Positions 43,893 through 52,174 of a stretch of 64,000 nt of DNA are shown one piece after another. The translations under genes and the position numbers were made by a program. Source of the DNA: Corallococcus carmarthensis (GTDB lineage: Bacteria > Myxococcota > Myxococcia > Myxococcales > Myxococcaceae); assembly GCF_003611695.1 (NCBI RefSeq), contig NZ_RAWE01000001.1, positions 1 through 64,000 on the forward strand, written 5' to 3'. The notes under the pieces were generated by a model. The model was given only the letters and a program-made list of their open reading frames with translations. It searched no databases and had not been told where the DNA came from. The stretch's first letter is position 1, and every line of letters begins with the position of its first letter.

Positions 43893-45199
43893 TGCCAGGT
43901 GCCCACGCCGAAGCCCCAGCCGAAGTAGAGGCGGGCCACGTCGGCGAAGCCGCTGATGCGCCACGAGGTGTCGGGCGACATCAAGCCGAAGACGGACCAG
44001 CGGAACAGGCGCACCTCCGCGCTGGCGGTGCCATGCAGGCGGGGCCCGGTGGAGTCGAAGCGGCTGGGCTCCAGGTAGCTGCCCGCGCGCAGCTGCAGCC
44101 GGTCCTCGAGGGGCTCGAGCTCGGCGCCGATGCGGGGTGAAATCGAGAGGTGCCGCCCCGAGCGCTCCAGCCGCTGCGACAGGAAGGAGTCAAAGCCAAT
44201 GGCATTCGAGGCCGCGCCGCTGATGAGCACCGAGCCGGTCAGCAGCAGCTTCGCGCGCGGCAGGGCCTTGAAGCGCTCGGCGCGGTCCGGCCCCCAGGGC
44301 AGCTGCAGGGGCCGCTCGCCGAACTGGTAGGCAACGCCCGCTTCAATCTCCCAGGGGAGCCGGATGGAGGAGGGCAGGTAGAGGCCGGCGACCTTCACGT
44401 TGCCCGCCTCGTCCGCGGTGGCCGGGCCATTGGGCGTGAGCCCCCCATGGACGGGGGCCCGGAGGGTCAGGGCGGCACGCAGCGGCAGGGCCAGCGGGGT
44501 CCAGACGGCGCCGGCCTCGACGTTGATGCCGGACATGCTGGCGAGCTTGTTGTTCGCATCCTCCGCCACGTTGATGTCCAGGGAGACGGCGCGGATGCCG
44601 ACTCCCACCACCAGCTCCCGGTCGAACAGGGCGCGGGCGAGCTGGACCTGGAAGCGGCTCATGCCGAGCTGGAGGAGCTGTCCGTTCGCGTCCTGGCCCA
44701 GCGTATAGGTCTGGATCGACGTCTGGCCGCCGAACCCCCAGGGGCCCCACTGAATCAGTCCCCCGAACTGGGTGAAGATGAAGTCGTCGTTGGCGAAGCC
44801 CACCGCGCCGTTGTTGTCGAAGTCGTTGCCGCGCAGCGAGCTGGGGAATGTGAAGGCCAGTGACAGGTCGAAGTCGACGTGCTGGGACGAATAGAGCGGG
44901 CGCACGGCCGGAGCGGCCGTGTTGACGCTGACGCCCTCGACGCCCTCGGCGATGGGGGCGTACGCGCCGGCAAGGCCCGACACCCGCACCGGCGCCAGCA
45001 CCGGTCCCTGGTACACGTCGATGGCGTAGTTCGAGCCGGTCAACGGCGGGTTGTCCGCGAGCGCGGCCCCGCTGGAGACCAGCACGGCCACGGCGGCGAT
45101 CAGCGCGAGGGAAGAGGGGAGGACCGAGGCCCTGGTGGCTTGGATCGGGCGCGGCCGCGCGGACTCACGACGCAGCGACCGGACTTGGAGTCGGCACAC
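43889..45199 (-). CDS. outer-membrane beta-barrel protein, FadL-like layout
   Basis: A 436-residue exported protein. After a long basic N-terminus comes a signal peptide core (SLALIAAVAVLVSSGAALA), then SGLAGAYAPIAEGVEGVSVN, similar to the GLGGAYVAIADDASAVYWN start of FadL/OmpP1 long-chain hydrocarbon channels. Repeated amphipathic strands run to the C-terminal YFGWGFGVGTWH. Ligand unknown. Start chosen: GTG 45199 with AAAAAGGAGG just upstream (spacing short, 3 bases); GTG 45217 with GGGAGGG is the alternative. Both ribosome sites lie at or inside the 3' end of the dienelactone hydrolase gene, so translation is coupled to it. Confidence 0.7.
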   Translation of the reverse strand: MCRLQVRSLRRESARPRPIQATRASVLPSSLALIAAVAVLVSSGAALADNPPLTGSNYAIDVYQGPVLAPVRVSGLAGAYAPIAEGVEGVSVNTAAPAVRPLYSSQHVDFDLSLAFTFPSSLRGNDFDNNGAVGFANDDFIFTQFGGLIQWGPWGFGGQTSIQTYTLGQDANGQLLQLGMSRFQVQLARALFDRELVVGVGIRAVSLDINVAEDANNKLASMSGINVEAGAVWTPLALPLRAALTLRAPVHGGLTPNGPATADEAGNVKVAGLYLPSSIRLPWEIEAGVAYQFGERPLQLPWGPDRAERFKALPRAKLLLTGSVLISGAASNAIGFDSFLSQRLERSGRHLSISPRIGAELEPLEDRLQLRAGSYLEPSRFDSTGPRLHGTASAEVRLFRWSVFGLMSPDTSWRISGFADVARLYFGWGFGVGTWH

Positions 45200-46058
45200 A
45201 GGCCTCCTTTTTATCACACCCTCCCGGAGCCGCGTCTCCGTGAAGCCTCCGAGCGAAGAAGGCCAGGATCTCGTCGCGAGCCGCGAGGGTCGGCTCTCCG
45301 GCCGCGTCGATGAGGTGCGCCGTCACGACGCTGTGCGCGCCGCCGACGACCCGTTCGAAGAACGGTGGAGGCCTGGGGTTCGCGGCCGAGGCGGGCAGCA
45401 CCTTCGGGAGGAAGCGCGGCCCCAGCGCTTCGGCGTAGGCCGCGAAGCGCTGTGCCGTGCAGTAGCGATCGCCCTCGAAGCGGTACGCGAGCACTGTCAG
45501 GTCCTCGCGCTCCAGCCGCTCCTTCACGGTCGCGGCTTCACCGGGGGCGATTTGAATCGCGCCCGGGTTTTCGAGCGGCAGTGAGGGCTGGCAGAGGACG
45601 GGGGCCAGCACCGCGGGTTCGAGCATCATGCTGAGCGCGAAGTTGCCGGTGAAACACATGCCGATGGCGCCGACGCCGGGGCCTCCGCATTCCTCGTGCG
45701 CGAGGCGTGCGAGCGCACGCAGCCACAGCGTCACCGGACTTGATTCGTTCGCCGCGAACGCGCGGAACTCCGCGCTCACGCAGGCGCGCTTCATCACGGC
45801 CAGCCCTGCTTCCGCCTGCGGGTGGGCACCATCCCTCCCGAACAACGACGGCATGTAGACCGTGAAGCCTGCGTCTCGCACCCACCGGGCGAAGCGCGCG
45901 ACGTGAGGGCTGATGCCCGGCATCTCGGCCATGACGATGACCGCGGGACCGCGACCGGCGACGTAGACCGGGCGCATGGCCGAATCGAGGGTGATGGACC
46001 GCCGCTCGAAATCGTCGAGCGGGTCGTCAGCGGTGGACTCAAGGGCGGAGGTTCGCAT
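45165..46058 (-). CDS. dienelactone hydrolase family protein
   Basis: A 297-residue alpha/beta hydrolase. GMCFTGNFAL near residue 146 fits the nucleophile elbow GxCxG of dienelactone hydrolases with a Cys nucleophile; the acid and base are probably Asp in YRFEGDRYCT and His in VVGGAHSVVT near 255. AVIVMAEMPGISPHVARFARW is the usual early segment with the oxyanion region. Substrates of the family include dienelactones and other small lactones or esters. ATG 46058 is preferred to GTG 46082. The 3' end overlaps the barrel gene, suggesting an import-and-hydrolysis pair. Divergent from the GlxA-type regulator, which may control it. Confidence 0.83.
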   Translation of the reverse strand: MRTSALESTADDPLDDFERRSITLDSAMRPVYVAGRGPAVIVMAEMPGISPHVARFARWVRDAGFTVYMPSLFGRDGAHPQAEAGLAVMKRACVSAEFRAFAANESSPVTLWLRALARLAHEECGGPGVGAIGMCFTGNFALSMMLEPAVLAPVLCQPSLPLENPGAIQIAPGEAATVKERLEREDLTVLAYRFEGDRYCTAQRFAAYAEALGPRFLPKVLPASAANPRPPPFFERVVGGAHSVVTAHLIDAAGEPTLAARDEILAFFARRLHGDAAPGGCDKKEACVPTPSPVAAS

Positions 46059-46059
46059 G

Positions 46060-46090
46060 CCTGGACGATGCGGATAATCCACCGTCCAGG
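46060..46090. promoter_or_regulatory. inverted repeat between hydrolase and AraC-type regulator genes
   Basis: Perfect 7-bp pair CCTGGAC (46060-46066) / GTCCAGG (46084-46090) with a 17-base spacer, next to a TTGACA (46104-46109) that could be the -35 of the regulator gene. Placed to control both divergent genes; the 24-bp spacing puts both halves on about the same helix face. Confidence 0.4.
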
Positions 46091-46132
46091 GCCAGTGGCG
46101 ACATTGACAAGCTTCGGTCTAGTCTTGCCATC

Positions 46133-47131
46133 GTGATCACTCATGTCGTTCTGGATGGAGTGGCCGAAGGTCCGCTGGGCGTCGGACTCGACGTGGTCGC
46201 TACGGCCGCGCGGCTCGTGGAGGCAGGCCTCTCCCCGGGGCCCGGGCGAGCGAAGCCGCTGCGTCAGCGCGTGGTGTCGCTCGACGGCCGTCCCGTCCGC
46301 TCAGGCACGGGACGCTCCATCTCCGTGGACGGCACGCTCATCCTCCGAAGCGTGAAGGCCGGAGACGTGCTGCTGGTGCCTGGACTCTCCGCGGCCAGCG
46401 AGCGCGCCATCGAGCACCTGCTCTCCCGCCCCGACACCGCGCGCGGCATCGAGCTGCTTGCGCGCGCGGCGGCGAAAGGAGCGATGGTCGCGGCATCCTG
46501 CTCGGCGACGTTCGTCCTGGCCGCGGCGGGGCTCCTCGCGGGACGGAGCGCGACGACGACCTGGTGGCTCGTGCCCGCGTTCGCGCGGCGATTCCCCGAA
46601 GTCACCGTCCGCGCGGACCGGATGGTCGTCGAAAGCGAAGGCGTCCTCACCGCGGGCTCGGCCTTCGCGCACGCTGACTTGATGTTGGCCATCGTCGCTC
46701 GCGTCGCGAGCCCGTCGCTCGCGCACCTGGTGGCCCGGTACCTCGTGCTCGACGAGCGCGTTTCACAATCAAGGTACATGGTGATGGAGCATCTGCGCGT
46801 CGCGGATCCGGCGCTGCGCGCGGTCGAACGCTTTGTCGCGGCGAACCTCGGCCGGCAGCTGTCGCTGGACGAGCTCGCCCACGCCGCCGCCACCTCCACG
46901 CGGACGCTCGCACGGCGGGTGCAGGCCGGCCTGGGAATGACGCCGCTCGAGTTCGTGCAGCGGGTCCGCGTGGCCCACGCCTCCCACCTGCTGGAGACGA
47001 CCCGGGAGTCAGTCGACGAGATCTCCGCCCGGGTGGGCTACGCCGATGCGGCCGCGTTCCGCCGCGTGTACCGGCGCTACGCTGGTGAGACGCCACGAGG
47101 ACGGGTATCGAGGGCCACCCGGAAGGGGTGA
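46133..47131 (+). CDS. GlxA-type AraC regulator (DJ-1/PfpI domain plus HTH)
   Basis: A 332-residue regulator. Residues 1-190 form a DJ-1/PfpI-like domain (GDVLLVPGLSAASERAI, AASCSATFVLAAAGLLAGRSATTTWWL with a Cys at the elbow-like position), as in GlxA proteins. The AraC domain covers about 220-325, with the two HTH motifs LSLDELAHAAATSTRTLARR and VDEISARVGYADAAAFRRVY. The DJ-1 part probably senses a small molecule. GTG 46133 is the start (75 bp from the divergent hydrolase ATG), and the hydrolase-barrel pair is the most likely target. Confidence 0.88.
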   Translation: MITHVVLDGVAEGPLGVGLDVVATAARLVEAGLSPGPGRAKPLRQRVVSLDGRPVRSGTGRSISVDGTLILRSVKAGDVLLVPGLSAASERAIEHLLSRPDTARGIELLARAAAKGAMVAASCSATFVLAAAGLLAGRSATTTWWLVPAFARRFPEVTVRADRMVVESEGVLTAGSAFAHADLMLAIVARVASPSLAHLVARYLVLDERVSQSRYMVMEHLRVADPALRAVERFVAANLGRQLSLDELAHAAATSTRTLARRVQAGLGMTPLEFVQRVRVAHASHLLETTRESVDEISARVGYADAAAFRRVYRRYAGETPRGRVSRATRKG

Positions 47132-47150
47132 GCCTGAAGGCGCGCGCAGT

Positions 47151-47188
47151 CCCGTTCGCTGCACCCCGGAGCCCTTTGGCTGCACCCG
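47151..47188 (+). promoter_or_regulatory. LytTR-type direct repeat before the sensor kinase gene
   Basis: CCGTTCGCTGCACCC (47152-47166) and CCTTTGGCTGCACCC (47173-47187) repeat with a period of exactly 21 bp. LytTR regulators bind pairs of short direct repeats on one helix face, about 21-22 bp apart. It ends about 41 bp before the GTG of the kinase gene. The same repeat with the same period recurs at 49185-49219. Confidence 0.6.
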
Positions 47189-47228
47189 CCCGGAAGTGGC
47201 GCGGGTTCGGGCGTAGACTCCACGGGCC

Positions 47229-48371
47229 GTGGAATCCACCTCTCCCTCCGCATCGGCGCCCTCCGTGCTGCTGCCACTGCTGCGCCGCCTGCCGGTGCTG
47301 ATGCTCCTCTTCGCGGTGCCGGGCCTCGTCACGGCGCTCCACACCTGGGTCTATGCCCAGGCCAAGGACCCCACCTATTCCTTGAGCCGGGCGCTGCTGG
47401 TGCAGGTGCCGCAATGGCAGTACTGGGCGATCGCCACCCCGTTCATCCTCGCGCTCGGACAGCGCTTCCGCCTGGAGCGCGGCGTCTGGCCCCGGAGCCT
47501 CGCGGTCCTCCTGTCCGCCCTCGTCGCGGTCATGGTCCCCTACGTGACCATCATCTACTTCGCCGCCCGGGCCGCGGGAGAGACGTGGCTCCTCCAGACC
47601 TCGCTGGGGCGGATGCTGCCGCTGATGATGGCCAAGTACAGCGTCCTGTCCCTGCTCATCTACGGCGGCATCCTCGCCATCGGCTACGCCGTCGACTACC
47701 ACCGCCGCTATCGTGAGGGAGAGCTGGTCCAATCCCAGCTGGAGACGCGCCTGGCCCACGCGCAGCTCGACGTCCTGCGCGCCCAGCTCCACCCGCACTT
47801 CCTCTTCAACACGCTCAACGCCATCTCCGTGCTCGTGCGCAAGCAGGACACCGCCGGCTCCATCCGCATGCTCACCGGCGTCAGCGAACTGCTGCGCATG
47901 GCCCTCCACACCACGGGCCGCCAGCACGTCCCGTTCCACGAAGACGTCGACTTCCTGGAGCACTACCTCGACATCGAGCAGACCCGCTTCCAGGATCGGC
48001 TCCAGGTGGTCCGCGCCATCGACCCCGCCACGCTTGGCGCGCTCGTGCCCAGCCTCATCCTCCAGCCCCTGGTGGAGAACGCCATCAAGCACGGCATCGC
48101 CACCCGCTCCGGCGCGGGCCGCGTGGAGCTGCGCGCCTCGCGCGAGGGGGCGCGGCTGGTGCTGGAGGTGCTCGACGACGGTCCCGGGCTCGCTCCGGGC
48201 TGGGACCGCCAGGACGGCCGCATCGGCGTGGCCAACGTGCGCGCCCGCCTGCACCAGCTCTACGGAGACCGCCACGTCTTCACGCTGGAGAACCGGACCG
48301 GAGGCGGCGTGCGCGCCCGGCTGGAGCTGCCCTTCCAGGCCGCCGCCGTGCAGGAGGCGCTGGGGGCATGA
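47229..48371 (+). CDS. LytS-type sensor histidine kinase
   Basis: A 380-residue membrane kinase. Four hydrophobic segments (about residues 18-42, 62-78, 88-115, 130-160) are followed by a short coiled-coil and the His_kinase domain: LRAQLHPHFLFNTLNAISVL near 185-204 with the phosphorylated histidine, and an HATPase_c domain with LILQPLVENAIKHG (about 276) and LDDGPGLAP. The type signals to LytTR response regulators, here encoded next door with an ATGA overlap at 48368. The ligand is not evident; there is no large periplasmic sensor domain. Start is GTG 47229, with little ribosome-site support. Confidence 0.92.
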   Translation: MESTSPSASAPSVLLPLLRRLPVLMLLFAVPGLVTALHTWVYAQAKDPTYSLSRALLVQVPQWQYWAIATPFILALGQRFRLERGVWPRSLAVLLSALVAVMVPYVTIIYFAARAAGETWLLQTSLGRMLPLMMAKYSVLSLLIYGGILAIGYAVDYHRRYREGELVQSQLETRLAHAQLDVLRAQLHPHFLFNTLNAISVLVRKQDTAGSIRMLTGVSELLRMALHTTGRQHVPFHEDVDFLEHYLDIEQTRFQDRLQVVRAIDPATLGALVPSLILQPLVENAIKHGIATRSGAGRVELRASREGARLVLEVLDDGPGLAPGWDRQDGRIGVANVRARLHQLYGDRHVFTLENRTGGGVRARLELPFQAAAVQEALGA

Positions 48372-49174
48372 ACGCGGCCGCCGCCATCCGCACGCTCGTC
48401 GTGGATGACGAACCCCTGGCTCGCGAGGGCCTGCGCCTGTTGCTGGCCACGGACTCCGAGGTCCGCGTGGTGGGCGAGGCCGGCAACGGACCGGAGGCCG
48501 TGCGCCTCATCCGCGAGCAGCGGCCGGACCTGGTCCTGCTGGACGTGCAGATGCCGGAGCTCAACGGCTTCGAGGTGCTCGCCCAGCTGGGCCCTGGCGA
48601 AGTGCCCGCCGTCATCTTCGTCACCGCGTATGACCAGTACGCGCTGCGCGCCTTCGACATCCACGCGCTCGACTACCTCCTCAAGCCCTTCCGCGACGAC
48701 CGCTTCCACGACGCCATCGGCCGCGCCAAGGCCCAGATCCGCCTGGCCAGGATGTCCGACCTCGGCCAACGATTGATGTCCGTGCTGTCCACCTATGGCG
48801 AGCGCGACGGCACGCCCGCTCCGGCACCCACGCCCGCCACGTCCGAGCCGTGGGTGCGCCGGCTGGCCATCCGCGACACGGGCCGGGTGGTGTTCCTGGA
48901 CGTGGACGAAATCGAATACATCGAAGCCGCCGACTACTACGTGCAGATCCACGCGGGTGGGAAGGCGTACCTCCACCGCGAGACGATGCAGAGCCTGGAG
49001 GCGCGCCTGGAGCCGGAGCGCTTCATGCGCATCCACCGCTCGGCCATCGTCAACTCACGCCGCATCCGCGAGCTGCGCAGCGAGGGCCGCAGGGACCTCG
49101 TCGTGGTGCTCTCCTCCGGCGCGGAGCTGCGTGTCGCCCGCAGCCACCGGGAGAAGTTCCAGCACCTGCGCTGA
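48368..49174 (+). CDS. LytTR-family response regulator
   Basis: A 268-residue regulator. The receiver domain (about residues 8-122) has VVDDEPLAREG, the phospho-acceptor Asp in LVLLDVQMPELNG (about residue 59) and LDYLLKPF with the conserved Lys. The LytTR DNA-binding domain (about 165-265) shows VFLDVDEIEYIEAADYYVQI, RETMQSLEARL and FMRIHRSAIVNSRRIREL. Co-translated with the kinase. Predicted to bind the 21-bp-period direct repeats in front of the kinase gene and of the serine hydrolase gene that follows. Confidence 0.95.
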   Translation: MNAAAAIRTLVVDDEPLAREGLRLLLATDSEVRVVGEAGNGPEAVRLIREQRPDLVLLDVQMPELNGFEVLAQLGPGEVPAVIFVTAYDQYALRAFDIHALDYLLKPFRDDRFHDAIGRAKAQIRLARMSDLGQRLMSVLSTYGERDGTPAPAPTPATSEPWVRRLAIRDTGRVVFLDVDEIEYIEAADYYVQIHAGGKAYLHRETMQSLEARLEPERFMRIHRSAIVNSRRIRELRSEGRRDLVVVLSSGAELRVARSHREKFQHLR

Positions 49175-49183
49175 GCCGCGAGC

Positions 49184-49220
49184 CCCGTTCGCCGCACGGT
49201 GGCACCGGTTCGCCGCATGC
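49184..49220 (+). promoter_or_regulatory. LytTR-type direct repeat before the serine hydrolase gene
   Basis: GTTCGCCGCA occurs at 49187-49196 and again at 49208-49217, period 21 bp, flanked by CC on the left of each. It matches the repeat at 47152-47187 in both sequence (GTTCGC-Y-GCA) and spacing. It stands about 90 bp before the ATG of the serine hydrolase gene, immediately after the response-regulator gene. Confidence 0.65.
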
Positions 49221-49307
49221 CTGTCCCCACTGGCTGAACACTCCGTCCGCGCGGCGCTCGCGCAGGCACCGTGCCTCCCGTCACCCCATCGCCCACGGAG
49301 GCACTCC

Positions 49308-50456
49308 ATGCCCTCTTCACCCGCTTTGAACAGACAGTTCGCGCGCTCCATGGCCCTGGGTGCGCTGCTCGCGGTGGCCTCCGCGCACGCCGCGCCAGCC
49401 GGGTCGTATCCGCTTCCCCCGGTCTCCTCTCGCCATGAAGCCCGGATTGAACAGGCCCGAGCCTTCGCTCGAAAGCTGCTCAAGGACTTTCAACTGCCGG
49501 GCCTCTCCGTGGCCGTCGCACAGCGCGGGCAGGTGGTCTGGTCGGAGGGTTTTGGCTTCGCGGACCTGGAGCAGGGCATCCCCGTCACGCCGCTCACCCG
49601 CTTCCGCGTGGGCAGTGTGTCCAAGGTCCTCACCGCCGCTGGCGTGGCGCGTCTGGTGGAAGAGGGGCGCTTGAACCTGGATGCCCCCATCCAGAAATAC
49701 GTGCCTTCATTTCCCACGAAGCCCTGGCCCATCACCACCCGCCAGCTCACCGGACACCTGGCGGGCATCCGTCACTACCTGGACCGGGATGAACCCATCT
49801 TCAAGGAGGCAAGGCACTTCAGCAGCGTCACGCAAGGACTGGGCCTGTTCCAGGAAGATGCGTTGCTGTCCGAGCCTGGAACGGCCTACGCCTATTCCAG
49901 CTATGGCTTCAACCTGGTGGGGGCCGTGATGGAAGGCGCGGCCCAGGAGGAGTTCCTCCGCTACATGCAGCGCGCGGTCTTCGAGCCGCTGGGCATGCGC
50001 CATACCCAGGCGGACCATCCCCATCAGCTGGTTCCCCACCGCACGCGCTTCTACGCCAATGGCCCTGAAGGCAGCCACCTGCACGCGGCCCACGTGGACA
50101 ACAGCTACAAGTGGCCCGGAGGCGGCTTCCTCTCCACCGCTGAGGACCTCGTCGTCTTCGGCTCCGCCCACCTGCAGCCCGGCTTCCTGCGCAAGGAGAC
50201 CCTTGCGCTCCTCTTCACCCCGCAGAAGCTCAAGTCCGGCAAGGAGACGGGCGTGGGCATCGGCTGGCGGATCGGCGTGTCCGCGCAGGGGCGGCGCATC
50301 CTCCACCACCGGGGCGCCATCGAAGGCGGCCGCGCGATGCTGATGATCTTCCCGGACTCCCAGCTCGTCGTGGCCCTGCTGGCCAACACGTACGCGGACT
50401 TCGCCGAGGAGCAGGCCGCCCAGCTCGGGGAGCTCTTCATGACAGCGCCCAGGTGA
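49308..50456 (+). CDS. class C beta-lactamase-fold serine hydrolase, exported
   Basis: A 382-residue exported enzyme (signal peptide ending near SAHA-AP). Active-site motifs of the class C/DD-peptidase fold: SVSK with Ser103 and Lys106, YGFN with Tyr199 and Asn202, and HHRGAIEGG near 325 in place of the KTG strand. This HxG form is typical of esterases and D-aminopeptidase-like proteins, so peptidoglycan or ester hydrolysis is more likely than antibiotic resistance. GGAGG (49297-49301) precedes the ATG. It directly follows the LytS/LytTR pair and carries the same repeat upstream, so it is the predicted target. Ends in a hairpin shared with the convergent LysR gene. Confidence 0.87.
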   Translation: MPSSPALNRQFARSMALGALLAVASAHAAPAGSYPLPPVSSRHEARIEQARAFARKLLKDFQLPGLSVAVAQRGQVVWSEGFGFADLEQGIPVTPLTRFRVGSVSKVLTAAGVARLVEEGRLNLDAPIQKYVPSFPTKPWPITTRQLTGHLAGIRHYLDRDEPIFKEARHFSSVTQGLGLFQEDALLSEPGTAYAYSSYGFNLVGAVMEGAAQEEFLRYMQRAVFEPLGMRHTQADHPHQLVPHRTRFYANGPEGSHLHAAHVDNSYKWPGGGFLSTAEDLVVFGSAHLQPGFLRKETLALLFTPQKLKSGKETGVGIGWRIGVSAQGRRILHHRGAIEGGRAMLMIFPDSQLVVALLANTYADFAEEQAAQLGELFMTAPR

Positions 50457-50470
50457 GACTCACCTGCGCT
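50444..50470. terminator. palindromic hairpin spanning two convergent stop codons
   Basis: AGGTGAG/CTCACCT around a single A (51-57 and 59-65 of 50400), extended after a two-base bulge by AGCGC (50444-50448) / GCGCT (50466-50470). Both the hydrolase TGA (50454-50456) and the LysR stop (50460-50462) lie in it. No T-run; probable bidirectional transcript end. Confidence 0.5.
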
Positions 50471-51347
50471 TCCGGACGCTCCGGGGCTCAGGCTCGGCCA
50501 GCGTCGCGAGGGCATCCACGAAGAGCCGGACCTTGTTCGGGAGGTTCAGCCGGCTCGGGTAGACGACGTGGATGGCCCGCAGCATCGCGGGCTTCGGACC
50601 GAAGAGGACCTTCAGCCGGCCGTCCCGGACCGCCTCCTGGCTGAGGATGTCCGGCACCCGCGCGATGCCGACTCCCGCGATGGCCGCTTCGCATGCGAGC
50701 TGGGAATCGTTCACGATCAGGACCGGATCGATTCGTGACTTCACTCCCTCTGCCTCCCAGGTCTCGAAAGGGCTGAAGCCAATGCAGCGCGCGGAGCGGA
50801 GCTCCCTGGCCTCCGGAGTGCCGTGCTTCGCCAGGAAGCGGGGACTCGCCACGAAACGGACCGCGCCCTCTCCCAACTTTCGCGCCACGAGCGACGAGTC
50901 ATTGAGCGGGCCGATGTGGATGGCGACATCCAGCCCCTCTTCGATGAGGTGGACGCGGCGGTCCGCCAGCACCAGCTCCACCTGCACCTGGGGATAGCGG
51001 GCGAGGAACTTCGAAATCACGGGGGTCAGGTAGTGCCGGCCGTAGGTCACCGGAGAGGAGACCCGGATCAGGCCGGTGGGGTCGGCCTGCCCCTGTTGCA
51101 CCTCGCTGTTCGCTTCGTCGATGAGCGCGGCGATGGCGGCGCAGCGCTCGGAGTACGTCACGCCGGCTCCGGTGACCCGCAGGCGCCGCGTGGTTCGTTC
51201 CAGAAGCCGCACCCCCAGCCGTTCCTCCAGATGGCGGATGCGCTCGCTGATGGTCTGCTTGGTGATGCCGAGCTTGAGTGCCGCCCGGGTGAAGCTCTCC
51301 TCTCGGACGACCGTCGCGAAGAGGACCATGTCGGCGGGTGGGATCAT
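50460..51347 (-). CDS. LysR-family transcriptional regulator
   Basis: A 295-residue regulator. The N-terminal HTH is FATVVREESFTRAALKLGIT, KQTISERIRHLEERLGVRLL (about residues 9-50), followed by the periplasmic-binding-like effector domain (about 90-290; LIRVSSPVTYGRHYLTPVIS, LIVNDSQLACEAAIAGVGIA). Closest in style to the CrgA-type subgroup that controls oxidoreductase, GST or quinone-related genes. Start MIPPADMVLF at 51347 is chosen as the family start. Divergent from a glutathione S-transferase gene with nested inverted repeats between them, so it probably regulates that gene and itself. Confidence 0.9.
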   Translation of the reverse strand: MIPPADMVLFATVVREESFTRAALKLGITKQTISERIRHLEERLGVRLLERTTRRLRVTGAGVTYSERCAAIAALIDEANSEVQQGQADPTGLIRVSSPVTYGRHYLTPVISKFLARYPQVQVELVLADRRVHLIEEGLDVAIHIGPLNDSSLVARKLGEGAVRFVASPRFLAKHGTPEARELRSARCIGFSPFETWEAEGVKSRIDPVLIVNDSQLACEAAIAGVGIARVPDILSQEAVRDGRLKVLFGPKPAMLRAIHVVYPSRLNLPNKVRLFVDALATLAEPEPRSVRKRR

Positions 51348-51351
51348 GGCC

Positions 51352-51401
51352 GTCAAGTTTAACCTGACAATGAGTTCGTCCGGGGCCGCATTGTCCGGAC
51401 A
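51352..51401. promoter_or_regulatory. cluster of inverted repeats between LysR and GST genes
   Basis: Three overlapping dyads: 51352-51368 starts GTCAAGTTTAAC and ends CTGAC (17 bp, one mismatched pair); GACAATG (51366-51372) with CATTGTC (51389-51395); and the perfect palindrome TGTCCGGACA (51392-51401). This is the expected place for a LysR-type binding region controlling both genes. Confidence 0.5.
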
Positions 51402-51451
51402 CCTCAGCCGCCGCATGTTGTTGCCTCCCGCGACACCCAGGAGTGCCACAC

Positions 51452-52057
51452 ATGAAGCTCTACTTCGCCCCCAGGACCCGAGCGGTCCGTCCCCGATGGC
51501 TGCTGGAGGAACTCGGCGTGCCCTACGAGCTGGTCAGGGTCGACCTCGCTCAGCAGCAGAACACCACCCCCGCGTACCTGGCGGTGCATCCGCTGGGAGA
51601 ACTTCCCGCGCTGGTGGATGGGGACGTCACCTTGCTCGGGTCCCTGGCCGCCTGTCTCCATCTGGCCGACCAGTTCCCGGAGAAGCGCCTGGCGCCGCCG
51701 GTAGGGGCCGCCGAGCGCGGCTCCTACTACGGATGGATGGCCTTCGCGGAGATGACGCTCGATCCCGTGGTGATGGCGTTCTACCGGGACGCGCAGTCGA
51801 CAGGGGAGCACACGCCCTCGGATGAGGAGGTCGCGAAGCACAGGGCCCGCCTCACGGCCGTGCTCGACTTCATCCAGGAGGGACTCGGCGGCCGTGAGTT
51901 CCTCGTGGGAGAGAGCTTCACCGCCGCCGATGTGGTGATGGCTTCCATCCTCCACCTCGCGAACGCCCTGATGCTGCTCGGCGGGCACCCGCGCCTGGTG
52001 GAGTACGTCCGGCGCCACAGCCAACGTCCGGCGGTGCGCAGGGCTGTGTCTGGGTGA
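51452..52057 (+). CDS. glutathione S-transferase family protein
   Basis: A 201-residue cytosolic GST. The thioredoxin-like N-terminal domain (MKLYFAPRTRAVRPRWLLEE, then HPLGELPALVDGDVTLLGSLA with the cis-Pro and the glutathione gamma-Glu site) is followed by the helical C-terminal domain (about residues 85-195) with FLVGESFTAADVVMASIL, the N-capping box motif. The usual catalytic Ser/Cys near residue 9-11 is Thr or Arg here (PRTRAV), so chemistry is uncertain. CAGGAG (51438-51443) serves ATG 51452. Divergent from, and probably controlled by, the LysR gene. Confidence 0.88.
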   Translation: MKLYFAPRTRAVRPRWLLEELGVPYELVRVDLAQQQNTTPAYLAVHPLGELPALVDGDVTLLGSLAACLHLADQFPEKRLAPPVGAAERGSYYGWMAFAEMTLDPVVMAFYRDAQSTGEHTPSDEEVAKHRARLTAVLDFIQEGLGGREFLVGESFTAADVVMASILHLANALMLLGGHPRLVEYVRRHSQRPAVRRAVSG

Positions 52058-52174
52058 GCCGCGGGAGCGCTACGGCGCCGCGCCTTGCCACGGGCGACGC
52101 GAGCTCGTGGATGTCGCTGTTGCGCACGCTCGTGCTTGGCTGAGAGCCCTTGCGAAACTCCAGGAGGTTCTCGG

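Noticed and set aside
49308-50456. Antibiotic-resistance beta-lactamase
   Set aside because: The third motif is HRG instead of KTG, and the gene context (LytTR system) points to cell-wall or ester hydrolysis.
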